64,000 nt of DNA, taken from assembly GCA_025765595.1 (NCBI GenBank), contig JAIVFH010000125.1, forward strand, positions 1 to 64,000. The letters are read 5' to 3'. This document shows, piece by piece, positions 33,640-42,691 of the stretch (position 1 is its first letter; each line of letters starts with the position of its first letter). Under the pieces are notes generated by a model. That model searched no databases. It was not told where the DNA came from and saw nothing but the letters and a program-made list of their open reading frames with translations. Position numbers and translations under genes: made by a program. Source of the stretch: Obelidium mucronatum. Taxonomy: Eukaryota; Chytridiomycota; Chytridiomycetes; Chytridiales; Chytriomycetaceae.

Positions 33640-34470
33640 TTGAGACGTTTGATGCCTTCAATAATTTTTATTTTATTCTTTTTTTATTGTTATGTTTTAT
33701 GTATGAGTGTAGGTGGTTTGGATCGACTATACAATCAATATTTTCCAGACACACTCTTTGAAACTCAAGCATGTTATGCAGTTTGCCAACATGCTTGTCA
33801 ATGGTGGATTTGGCTCACAAAGTGAACAACATGAATGTTATGGATATGGGATAGAGTGTCTGCCAAACCTGTCGTATCCCTCATTACCTCCCTCATTACT
33901 AACACTATCTAAGCCCCTATTTATTCCCACTTATTCTCTATCTCACATTATATTATCTGCCTTATCTATCTGTCTGTTATACTTATTTGATTTATTTGTG
34001 TGTAAGAATAATAAATTCCCAAAGTTCCAAAGGACGTCATCGTTCACTCCCCTCACTCCTCCTCCATACAATAACAGACACCCCAAAACCATCTCCCGCG
34101 GTTTTTGAAGGGCTACAAATCTGTGCGCCACTTGTCCATCGTTCGTCATAGAGCGCGTCACAGGCCTCAATCACATGACGCATTCACCCAAACTAGTTTC
34201 CCATTCATGGTTCTAAAAACAGGCGGGGAAGAGCAATAAAATAATGCAAAAAATAAAACTTGACTACTCGTTTCTGTGTACCCTAGCCATATGGTTTATG
34301 AGAATCAAGTAGGAGACAGACAGGAAACCATAACTAATTACTCACTGCTTTTGTGAACGGCGTTGGGGGGGTTGTGTGCGTTGTCCATTGTTTGAAAGCC
34401 GTTTTCGTTGTTTCTCCTTGAACCAACTTTGCATAAAATCATCGCAAGAGGCTACAACACCCCACCCAAT
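33640..34470. other. intergenic region with a decayed partial copy of the peptidase gene
   Basis: At 33820-33875 the translation 'EQHECYGYGIECLPNL' matches 'NEHFQCYGYGFEFVPK' of the peptidase C-terminus about 240 bp upstream, with stops and indels around it. This is a decayed tandem copy of the 3' end. The rest (33900-34470) is AT-rich 3' flank with no gene. Confidence 0.55.
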
Positions 34471-34473
34471 AAG

Positions 34474-34555
34474 CGTCCTGCACAGGATTCGAACCTGCGC
34501 TCCCAGAGGGAAATGCCTTAGCAGGGCACCGCGTTAACCACTCCGCCAACGGGAC
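34474..34555 (-). tRNA. tRNA-Ser (anticodon GCT)
   Basis: On the minus strand an 82-nt tRNA folds with acceptor GTCCCGT/GCAGGAC plus discriminator G (one C-A mismatch), D-arm 'TGGCGGAGTGGTTAA', anticodon stem GTGCC/GGCAT with loop CTGCTAA (anticodon GCT), a long class II variable arm 'TTTCCCTCTGGGA' as expected for serine, and T-arm with 'GGTTCGAATCC'. No intron. It reads AGC/AGU codons. The Tc1/mariner element starts 190 bp away. Confidence 0.92.
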
Positions 34556-34744
34556 CTGTTTACTGTCTTATCAATTTTTAATTTAGTTATCAACACACAT
34601 TTCCAACAGTAGAGACCTACACGCCAGTTAACGCAATGAATTGCTTTTTTTGTCTGGTCGAAAATACAGATACGGCCACAACGCGTGTCAGGCTGGTTAA
34701 CAGGCTTTTTAAAACACGCTTTTAAATCTGCAAAAAACGATTTA

Positions 34745-34895
34745 CAGCTGATTGCAAAAAAAATGCAACCGGCAGCCAAAAAAAAATAAAAATTATTGTG
34801 AAAAAACAGTGAAATTATTGTGAAATTATTGTGATTTTACAGTTGAACTTTGCACGGCTTTTGAGCACATGCCAATTACAGTGTTGCATGCACCC
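34745..34895. repeat. left terminal inverted repeat (151 bp)
   Basis: Starts CAGCTGATTGC, contains repeats of 'gtgaaattatt', and ends near GTTGCATGCACCC. It pairs with 37826-37998 with about five mismatches, apart from one 22-bp unit that is single here and doubled on the right. Confidence 0.9.
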
Positions 34896-34949
34896 CTTAC
34901 AAAATAAGAAGTGTCTTGAGCGTGTCTTTTGTAAATTCATTCGCAAAAC

Positions 34950-36620
34950 ATGAGCGTGAATCGCGCAGTCTGCTATTTTTGCAATGAGTGCTTTGATTGC
35001 AAGAAAGTAAGGATCACTCACATCCAAATATTGAAAATTGAAGGGCCGGACTTAATCCCTTTTTCAGAACAATAGCATTTGTGGTTGTCCTTCCAGTAAT
35101 CGCGGCCCAACAGGAAATCGTGGAGCCATTGTGAAAGACAAAGAGATTCCTTTTGTGATCTCTCGTCAACATGATTCCCAACCAGCCGTTCGCCCAAGAG
35201 CACACATTTCACTCTGTCACAGGCATCGTGCTGATTTCGATGCAAACAGAAAACAAGTGGAATTGATTACAGCTGGTGAGTTTTATTTGTTTTACTTCGC
35301 TTTGTTTTTGCAACTCACCAGAATCTAGAGGATGACAACAATGAAAAGGAGAATACCAATCAAGAATTCACCACATTGCTTCCACTAAGCAAGAAGCAAG
35401 GCTTGTCCAGCGAAACTCACAGCTTGAGCAGTGAAAATGACAATTCTTCGGACATTCACCCAACAAAGAAGATCAAAGTTGAATCCGACATTTGTAAGTA
35501 TCCAATCAGATAGTAAAATAAACCACCTCGTAACAGCATGCTATAATCTTGTAGTGATTCCAGTGACATGCCTTGTTTTTGGTGGGACATTGAAGCAGTT
35601 GGATGCAACAGCAATTCCTGTCAACCCAAAGGAGATGGAATCATTGACCAGTCAAATGTTTCTTAAACGTGTGGGGGAAAGAATGCCAGAATGGTTTCCA
35701 CTTGTGAAGCTTGGCTTTCGTGCAAGCAAATCAAATAACCCTGAGACCATCAGCCATGATGATCAATTCAAACTTCGCCTCCAGAACTTCAAATTTACAG
35801 GGACCAGTACGTTTGTTGTTTTCAAAGCGGTTTCGGCAAATGACGTTCCTGGTAGTGTCACATATGAACAATTTTTTTTCTTGTTGTTTGAACGTCAGTG
35901 CTGAAACCACCAATAGCGCCACGTCCTCGCCAGCAATTAGCTCCAGCAAAGCGAGCTTTAGTCAGCAGCCAGCCAGCAGCCGTATTTCAATCGGAAATCG
36001 AGCTTCGGCGCCGCGTTGTAAACACTTGCAAAGTAGATAGATGAAAAGCACAAGGAGTAAGTGTTTGAAAAAGGGTTCGGTGTCAACTAACAGTATTCAA
36101 GAATGACCCAGAACAGACTAACGTAACATTGTCGAGCCCCCCCGATCTCCCCTTGTTTGACTCTATTCATGCGGTTAATGTCAGTCAGCCACCTTATTCT
36201 CGTGCATTTCAAGCCGTTCCAATTGCTGCTGATGGTGCTTTGCAGCAACAGTTGCCAAAACCAAATACATCTAATGCGACTGCACACACAATTGTTCCAG
36301 CAGTTGTTGCCCAATCCTCAACACCATCTCAATTAGGGACTGCTCGAATGGCTTTGGAAAGACGAATTGAAGGAAATCTCTCTCTGCGAGCTCACCCTGA
36401 TGTTCTTTTCGTTGGTCCAGATGACACCATTACCACTTTGTTGGAAATGGTTAGCTTTCCTTTTGATCGATTCAGTAATTGCACTTATACAGGATATGTT
36501 TCTGGAGTTCAATTCGGAATGCAAGGCAAGCTTTTGGAGTCATTTGGAACCAGCGAGGAGTTGAACATTCGTTGTCGCGTTTCTGACAGATTGGAAGGGT
36601 TTTTTGATGACTTTGAATAA
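34950..36620 (+). CDS. Second gene of the Tc1/mariner element: Cys-rich accessory protein, unknown
   Basis: Six exons (34950-35006, 35068-35275, 35329-35493, 35555-35806, 35899-36032, 36117-36620) with GT-AG introns join in phase to 439 residues. The N-terminus has Cys at 8, 11, 14 and 17, then a 'CGC' pair and 'LCHRHR', suggesting a zinc-binding module. A Ser/Asn/Glu-rich linker with 'PTKKIKVE' (possible nuclear signal) follows, then a 'LIPVTCLVFGGTLKQL' segment, a Pro/Gln-rich basic region, and an acidic C-terminal domain ending 'LEGFFDDFE'. The ATG is 55 bp inside the left repeat and the stop is 76 bp from the transposase stop. I recognise no family. By position it belongs to the element and could aid transposition or be captured cargo. 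Exon 5 can also be read through to a stop at about 36041, giving a shorter form. Confidence 0.8.
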
Positions 36621-36695
36621 TCAACTTCCCTTGAATTTCTTGCTCATATCCTTTGTTTTCATTGAATAAAATCCATTGTATTATGTTTTATTTAG

Positions 36696-37794
36696 TTATC
36701 GAAAGTTGCAATATCTATAGCATGAATCAGCAAGCGCTGGAGAGAACGAAACACACGCAGCATTGATTGCATAATAACGGTCCTTTGATTGCACCCATTC
36801 TCTATTTCTTCTCAACCACTGCTTCACATGAAAGAAGGAAGGCTCAATAGGTGTCAAGTCGGGTGAATATGGTGGCAAAAAAATAAGAAGTACTCCAGCA
36901 TCGAAACAAGCCTGCTGAATATCGGGATCCTTGTGGATTCGAGCATTATCACAGACAAGAACGGAGTTTGGAGCAGGGTATCTGTTGCACTTCGGAAGCT
37001 AAGTTGAAAATTGAGTACACAGTTACACAGTTCAACTCAAATGTGCAACCAACCAGCTTTTCGACTAGGAAAGATAGCACATCTTCGGAATTCATGGAGC
37101 CCGGCTGTATTTGATGAGCCAAATAACCGTGGGATAAAGAGCAAGCGGCCAGAATTGTGTATCGCAGTCCTCGAACAAAAGGCGTTGTACAAACTGCCCG
37201 CATGCCTTTCAATCCATAGCCCCGTCGCCGCTCTAGCGACTTTTCGTTCCATGCAGCCTCATCAAAGAAGATCAATTCGTTACGGTTGAACTGCGCAATG
37301 AACTGCAAAAAAGCAGCACGTTGAGCCTCATTTCGTTCGGATGCCCTATGAGAGAGCTGCAACGATTGTAAATAAAGAAGAGCTCTGCAAAAACAAATTA
37401 CCTGCTTGTAGGTCATTCCGATACGATGTAAGCACCTCCAGACCGTTGCAATTGATATTTTCTTCCTGGTGGCGGCCTCCAATTCTTCTTGAAGTTCAAA
37501 TATATACCAGTCGGCGCGTTGACGAAAGAGGAACTGCAAGTGCTGGGGACATGTCAGAGAACCAATCCTTGTTCATTTTCAAGAGCAAACCTTAACAGTC
37601 CTCTCGCACATTACTCGTTTGATTCCTTTCAACCCTGCGAGTGGGTTGAATAGTAGCCCATATTGATTCCAGCAATTTCGAATCCTCAATATTGTGGCTT
37701 TATGAATACGATACTTGGCTGCAGATTCTGTGACAGTGATGTTGTCAACCATATCCAAAACAACAAGTAAGCGGAGGTCCTTCGAGTAAGCCAT
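36696..37794 (-). CDS. Tc1/mariner DD34E transposase, intact
   Basis: Four exons (37591-37794, 37402-37542, 37054-37356, 36696-36998), all phase 0, give 316 residues. The N-terminus has a helix-turn-helix ('TVTESAAKYRIHKATILRI') and a second winged region ('KKISIATVWRCLHRIGMTYKQ'). The catalytic triad is visible: Asp in 'ELIFFDEAAWNEK', Asp in 'SVLVCDNARIHKD' and Glu in 'PPYSPDLTPIEPSFFHVK', with 34 residues between the last two (DD34E). Transposases of this type cut at TA and pair with the element's inverted repeats. Three introns in a transposase of this family are known in fungi. No stop or indel breaks it. Confidence 0.95.
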
Positions 37795-37825
37795 TTGCAG
37801 GCTAATTGTTTCGAAGTTTTTGGCA

Positions 37826-37998
37826 GGGCGCGTGCAACACTGCAATTGGCACGTGCTCAAAAGCCGAGCAAAGTTCAACTGTAAAATCACAATAATTTCA
37901 CAATAATTTCACTGTTTTTTCACTATAATTTCACTGTTTTTTCACAATAATTTTTATTTTTTTTTGGCTGCCGGTTGCATTTTTTTTGCAATCAGCTG
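37826..37998. repeat. right terminal inverted repeat (173 bp)
   Basis: Reverse complement of the left arm with an extra 22-bp unit of the 'cactgttttttcacta' type, which exactly accounts for the 173 against 151 bp length difference. Contains the presumed transposase promoter, with the ATG at 37794. Confidence 0.9.
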
Positions 37999-38299
37999 TA
38001 ATTCCCCACCCCAACTCAAAGATGACAACTGTGATTTCCCAACATTCAATAAAAAAAAAAGAAAAAACATGAGTGGGTTCTATTGCTTTTTTAACTATGT
38101 TACTGGATGTAGAAGGAGGGCAAGCGTGATATATTTTTTCTTTTGGATAGGATAAATGGAAGCGAATCAATCAACAAAACACACACAAGAAAAGTTACAA
38201 TGAGAAATTCAGGCTGGAGACAATTCGACGGTGGTGGTGGTGGTGGAGGTGGTGGCTGTAATCCTAAACTCGTCAATCGGATTAAATGGCGTCAGAGTT

Positions 38300-39283
38300 T
38301 CAGGTCGCAATAGTCTCGGATAAAACAGTCGTAACATCTTCAGCGACTGTTTCCGTTGGTGGTGGCGGTGCAACATACGTCCATGAATACGGTGTCCACG
38401 TTTCCGTTGGCGTTGGAGAGCTCCAAGGAGTGAAGGTGGTAGTTAAAGTAAACGAGGGAGCTTTGGGAGTTGTTGAGAAACTTGCAGTTGGCGTATAGGT
38501 GACTGGAGTTTTAGGAGTTGGTGTCGACTTTGGAGTAGTGGCTGTTGGCGTGAACAGGGATGTCTTTGTTTTGGTGCTTCTGGTTCTCTTTTTCGTGCTT
38601 GATTGAGTATAAATGGCAGGCGATGTTGGTGTGTAAGTTACTGGCGTTGACTTTGGAATAGTGGCTGTCGGCGTAAACATGGAAGTCTTTGTTTTTGTTG
38701 CACTAGCTGTTGGTGTATAGGTGACTGGAGTGTTGGGAGTTGGTGTCGACTTTGGAGTAGTGGCTGTTGGCGTGAACACGGAAGTCTTTGTTTTCGCACT
38801 TGTCGTACGTTTCTTTGTACTCGATGATGGAGTATAGATGGCGGTAGAAGTCGGTGTGTAAGTCACTGAAGTTTTTGTTGCCTTTGGAATGGAGGCTGTT
38901 GGTGTCGGACTGAATACAGAGGTCTTGGTTCCGGCGGTGGTCTTCTTTGGAGTATAGGTTTGTGTAAATGAAACTGATGGCGTGTAAACAGGAAGCGTTG
39001 CGGCTGTAGCTGTACGAACATTAGGTTAGATAGTCAGGGGTTGGGTTATGCGAGTAGACACATAAGGGAAATTAAGTATCAGTATACCAGTAGTTTTAAG
39101 AGAACGGGTTGCCTTTGTTTGCCATGTCTTTGAAGTTGCCACCCAGGACGGTTGAGGAGGAATTGCTTTCACGCCAGGCGACTCGGAAGCGACCGACTCG
39201 GAAATGACCGCGCCTGTGTTAGCGACAGTAGGCAAGACCACGGCGCAAACAAGGAAGAGAAGGGCGAGAATTAAGTGTGTCAT
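38300..39283 (-). CDS. Secreted Thr/Pro-rich tandem-repeat protein
   Basis: Two exons (39088-39283, 38300-39009; phase 1 join) give 301 residues. A signal peptide ('HLILALLFLVCAVVLPTVA') is followed by long Thr/Pro/Ser tandem units of about 50-60 residues built on 'TYTPTAS', 'KTKTSVFTPTATTPKSTP' and 'STKKRT'. Such mucin-like proteins are usually O-glycosylated and sit in the cell wall or coat. There is no GPI signal at the C-terminus. The units differ mainly by insertions of whole blocks, pointing to unequal crossing-over. A GGT-repeat at about 38232-38257 lies in the 3' flank. The gene is related in style to the broken repeat gene at 53.5-54.1 kb. Confidence 0.75.
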
Positions 39284-39618
39284 TTTCAGTTAGCAACTTT
39301 GATTGCTTTGTTCTTGGATCTTATATGCCGTCAAAAAGCTGATTAAATGCATCAAAATTTCTGACCACATGATGGGCAGCTACGAAGCAACAACTATCAG
39401 TGGAGGAGGGTACCGGAGGATCCAATGTGCGAATAATTCGACGAATTCAATGTGCCCGACTTGTCGATGACCAGTCAAGTGCTGTGATTGGCACAACTCG
39501 GCTTGACAGCGGCATGTCAGAATTTGGAATGACAAGGTTCGTCCTATTTGCTTTGCAACACGAGACTCCGAGACTAGAGTTCAATTTGAGCTTTCTCGAG
39601 TTGCGATTTGATTGATAT
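39284..39618. other. intergenic region
   Basis: About 335 bp between the starts/ends of the Thr/Pro-repeat gene and the acetyltransferase gene. No gene or clear motif seen. Confidence 0.4.
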
Positions 39619-40281
39619 TTATTCATCTTTGACACGCACCATCCACCATGCATTGTTCTCCCGATCGCTACCTTCCAACGCCTGAGAATAAACAATAAAC
39701 CCAAAACGAGAATAATAAGAAATATTCTTTTTGTTTCCGGTCCATAGGGCTACTTTCGGAATATCCGAATCAGTGTCAATCAAATTCAACCGATGTCGAA
39801 TTAACGCTTCCCCACCACCAGTTCCAACTTCTTTGGAACCAACAAAATCCAAGTAAATATACGGCATTGGAGGACCCGCTGGGTCAACGGCATTGAAGAT
39901 GTCGAGGACTTCTTGTCTGAGTGGAGGTCGTGAACGCGGCTCATTTTTTGGAGCCTCAGTTCCGACTTCCGGATCTGGGTGCAGTGGAGGTGGTGGCTGC
40001 ACAACTTCCCTTTCCTCTTCTTCCTCTTCCTTGTTCTCGTAGGGAATCCAAATAGCAGCAGAGCCCAAAGATTCCGTGACTTCAATAATGGTGTTTTGAG
40101 ATCGGTTGTTGACGACCGAAGTAAAGAGTTGGATCATTGCAGAGCGTCTCTTTTCTTCGTCGGGATGGACCCAGCTCTGGAACTCATCGCGAGTGAATGC
40201 CGTTGCCAGAATGTCAATGACGATGGCTTCTTCGCCTGGCTTCATGGATCTGATCTTGTGTTGGTGTTTTGGCTGGACCAT
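39619..40281 (-). CDS. GNAT-family N-acetyltransferase
   Basis: Single-exon gene of 220 residues. The N-terminal part ('IRSMKPGEEAIVIDILATAFTRD') is the usual first strand and helix. An acidic/Pro-rich insert (about 85-125) is followed by the acetyl-CoA-binding core: 'YIYLDFVGSKEVGTGGGEALI' is the strand 4 plus pyrophosphate loop, here with Gly-Thr-Gly-Gly-Gly in place of Q/RxxGxG/A, then 'VALWTGNKKNISYYSRFGF', the typical last helix with 'xxYxxxGF'. Substrate unknown; related fungal proteins act on small molecules. The start ATG at 40279-40281 is the only upstream ATG. Confidence 0.8.
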   Translation of the reverse strand: MVQPKHQHKIRSMKPGEEAIVIDILATAFTRDEFQSWVHPDEEKRRSAMIQLFTSVVNNRSQNTIIEVTESLGSAAIWIPYENKEEEEEEREVVQPPPPLHPDPEVGTEAPKNEPRSRPPLRQEVLDIFNAVDPAGPPMPYIYLDFVGSKEVGTGGGEALIRHRLNLIDTDSDIPKVALWTGNKKNISYYSRFGFIVYSQALEGSDRENNAWWMVRVKDE

Positions 40282-40448
40282 TTTTTATTTTTTTGTTGTA
40301 AGTTCTTGATTACTTACACGCCACTGCTACCAAAGCGCTGTTAAAAAGAAGTTATTAAAGGGTGACGTCACAGAACGAACGCCCTTGTTTCCCGCCCCAA
40401 AAGGAACAAACCAATCAAAAAGCGATTGTAAAAATTACATTTCCCAAA

Positions 40449-41512
40449 ATGCAACTTTCGCTCCTTGCCTCAGTTCTTGTTCCCTTTGTGTCTGCTGCAC
40501 TGACAGTCTCTCCAACGTGTGAGCTTCTAGTCGATGATATGAGGCCAAGGTGAGCAATTAGCGTCTTTTGACTATCGGCAGTAGGTTCAATCAGACCGTA
40601 ACTGACCCCTCTCCATCACCTACAACTAGAACGGCTGACCAATCGAGAGCGGTTAGCAAAGAATCAGCAACTTAAAAGAGAGAAACACTCAAAACTAACC
40701 GCTGTTTTCTTTTTGTCAACAGGACTCATTTGGAAACCAAAAAACTCTCAACTTGAACGGTGGAGACTATGGGGTTGACGGAGGATCCAAGATCCAATTC
40801 AATTTTGCTTCGTCGTCTGGCCACGTTGATGTGATTCCAGGTTGGGAAAAGGCTCCAGGTGACGGTGACAAGGGGTTGCACCCACCTGAAATTCTGGCCA
40901 GCAACTACTTTTACTACAAGTTTGTGTGGGACGATCAACGAAGTTCAAATGATTTCGGGGTTGCTGTTTGCATGGATTTGAGTCTGTACCAAGGACTTTA
41001 CTTGAATGTGTCAATGCCCGCCAGGTCTGACGTCTATTTGACGTTGACTCAGAAAAATACGGCTTGTACCGCTCGTACAAAAGGTGAATATTTGAAGTGT
41101 TTGAAAACCAAGGAATCGGCTCCTAATGTATCTATGGTTTCTAGATTCCGCGTATGTAAAGCTCTCTGACTTTCATGTTCCCAACGGAACGCCACAAGCA
41201 ATCTTTATTCCATTCGACAAGATGAAGCTGGAGTTTGATGGTGGTGTCTACGACATGAAGCACGCCAAGGATGCCACGTTTGTCAACTTTAATCCACCCG
41301 ATGCGACTTACAGCTTTTACCACATTGGGTTGGTTAAGTCCGGCGCCGCTTGCACACCCAAAGAAGGGTCTTCGTCTTCTTCTTCCTCTTCGTCTTCTTC
41401 TTCGACTGGAACTCAAACGTCTGCTACTGCGCAAACCACAAGCGCCAAGTCTTCGGCTGGACGAGTTGCTGGGGGAATGGCCGCATTGATTGGCGCCGCG
41501 CTTTTTGTTTAA
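40449..41512 (+). CDS. Secreted, probably GPI-anchored surface protein
   Basis: Four exons (40449-40549, 40630-40651, 40723-41083, 41145-41512) join in phase to 283 residues; exon 2 is a 22-nt microexon. Residues 1-17 are a signal peptide. The middle part is a beta-rich lectin-like domain with 'GWEKAPGDGDKG', 'YYKFVWDD' and 'DSAYVKLSDFHVPNG'. The C-terminus has a Ser/Thr run (about 12 Ser), Ala/Thr-rich linker and a hydrophobic 'GGMAALIGAALFV' end, the pattern of a GPI-attachment signal. Likely cell-surface, possibly carbohydrate binding; the family is not recognised by name. Confidence 0.7.
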
Positions 41513-41585
41513 AAAATAACGTATGCCTTACATAAAATTCATATCATCATTATTATTATTTTATAGTTTTTTTTATGTTAGTGTG

Positions 41586-42377
41586 ATGCTCACAAGTCTA
41601 CCTGACGAACTTCTTAGCCAAATCCTTTCCTGGATCGAGCCACCACATACTCAAAGATTGAGTAGTATTTCAACTCAATTCAGGAGTGTTACCTCTTCCG
41701 TTTCATTCGCAAAGACAAACTTGCTGCGATTCCATCCACTTCCACCTTCAACATCAAATGCCAGTCACGCCAAAGTCAACGAAGCCCCTTCAGCATTGGA
41801 TTTATCAATCTTCAAAGCACAGTCAAACTATCAATCAGCCTACACCCAGCTGTATCTCACACAATACTCAAGCTTGTACTGGAGTTATAAGGAACAAATC
41901 AACGGCTCTCGCATCCCAGACTCATTAGGCCTCCTTTCTTCTTCCCTCGTTCATTTGAATCTTACATTCTGTGGTCTCGTGGGCGAAATCCCTATTTCTC
42001 TGATGGATCTGGTGAAACTCAACACACTCAGTCTCTACGGAAACGCACTCTGTGGCAGAATCCCTTCAAAGATCAAACAACTTTCGAGACTCAAGACACT
42101 GATTTTGTATGGAAACAGGCTCTCTGGGCCTATCCCGCCAGAATTGGGACTCTTGTTGAATCTACGGTTCGTGAACCTATCACAGAATCAGTTGAGCGGC
42201 ACAGTTCCCAAGGAGATTGGGAATTTGTTTATGATTGAAGAGTTTCATGTGAGGCAGAATTGCTTAAGTGGGATGGTTCCTGAAGAGATTCGGAAATTGG
42301 AGAACGCGTATTTATTGGACTTTAGGTTCAACGAAGGATTGAACGTTGGTTTTGAGTTTCCGAGTTTGGTGAAATGA
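41586..42377 (+). CDS. F-box and plant-type leucine-rich-repeat protein
   Basis: Single-exon gene of 263 residues from ATG 41586 (an upstream in-frame ATG at 41523 adds a hydrophobic stretch and is less likely). Residues 2-35 'LTSLPDELLSQILSWIEPP' form an F-box, implying an SCF ubiquitin ligase adaptor. After a variable region, about five LRRs of the plant receptor type follow: 'LNTLSLYGNALCGRIPSKI', 'LKTLILYGNRLSGPIPPEL', 'LRFVNLSQNQLSGTVPKEI'. The Leu-Ser-Gly-x-Ile-Pro motif is characteristic. A broken relative lies at 52.9-53.4 kb. Confidence 0.8.
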   Translation: MLTSLPDELLSQILSWIEPPHTQRLSSISTQFRSVTSSVSFAKTNLLRFHPLPPSTSNASHAKVNEAPSALDLSIFKAQSNYQSAYTQLYLTQYSSLYWSYKEQINGSRIPDSLGLLSSSLVHLNLTFCGLVGEIPISLMDLVKLNTLSLYGNALCGRIPSKIKQLSRLKTLILYGNRLSGPIPPELGLLLNLRFVNLSQNQLSGTVPKEIGNLFMIEEFHVRQNCLSGMVPEEIRKLENAYLLDFRFNEGLNVGFEFPSLVK

Positions 42378-42496
42378 ATCGTGCAACTTCTTTCATAAAT
42401 GACCGTTAGAACAACAAAATAAACAACCAGCATCCAAATATACAAACTCGCGATTATTATCGGCATTACCGTGTTGGTCGCTCCAAAAGGAGGCAT
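42245..42496 (-). CDS. possible small single-helix membrane protein, antisense to the LRR gene end
   Basis: From the ATG at 42494-42496 an 83-codon frame encodes a strong hydrophobic helix ('VMPIIIASLYIWMLVVYF') followed by a basic tail. Its 3' third overlaps the LRR coding end on the other strand. No homologue recognised; could be chance. Confidence 0.25.
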   Translation of the reverse strand: MPPFGATNTVMPIIIASLYIWMLVVYFVVLTVIYERSCTIHFTKLGNSKPTFNPSLNLKSNKYAFSNFRISSGTIPLKQFCLT

Positions 42497-42691
42497 ATGG
42501 ACCAATAGTGCTGGGTTCGTGGACCTGGCAATTTATGTTGACTTCAGAAAAAAAATGGCTTCAATTTTTTTCAACTTTATTTCAACGTAGAATCGCGTAA
42601 TCCAGCGTAGTTTGGCGTACGACAAGCCGTGAGACATGCAGCAGGGTGTTTTGCGCGTTTTGCGACCAATTTATTAATAAAGTCAACAAAA

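Larger units (their letters stand above)
34745..37998. mobile_element. Complete Tc1/mariner-type element with two genes
   Basis: A 3,254-bp element flanked by TA on both sides (34743-34744 and 37999-38000), the standard Tc1/mariner target duplication. Long inverted repeats (34745-34895 and 37826-37998) begin CAGCTGATTGC and are about 97% identical. Inside are a minus-strand DD34E transposase gene and, on the plus strand, a second spliced gene converging on it. Both reading frames are uninterrupted after splicing, and the ends are intact, so the element is probably young. Confidence 0.93.

Noticed and set aside
38220..38500. Plus-strand open frame with GGT repeats and Val-rich translation
   Set aside because: It is the antisense of the Thr/Pro repeat gene (ACC/CCA codons) and has no start or splice context.
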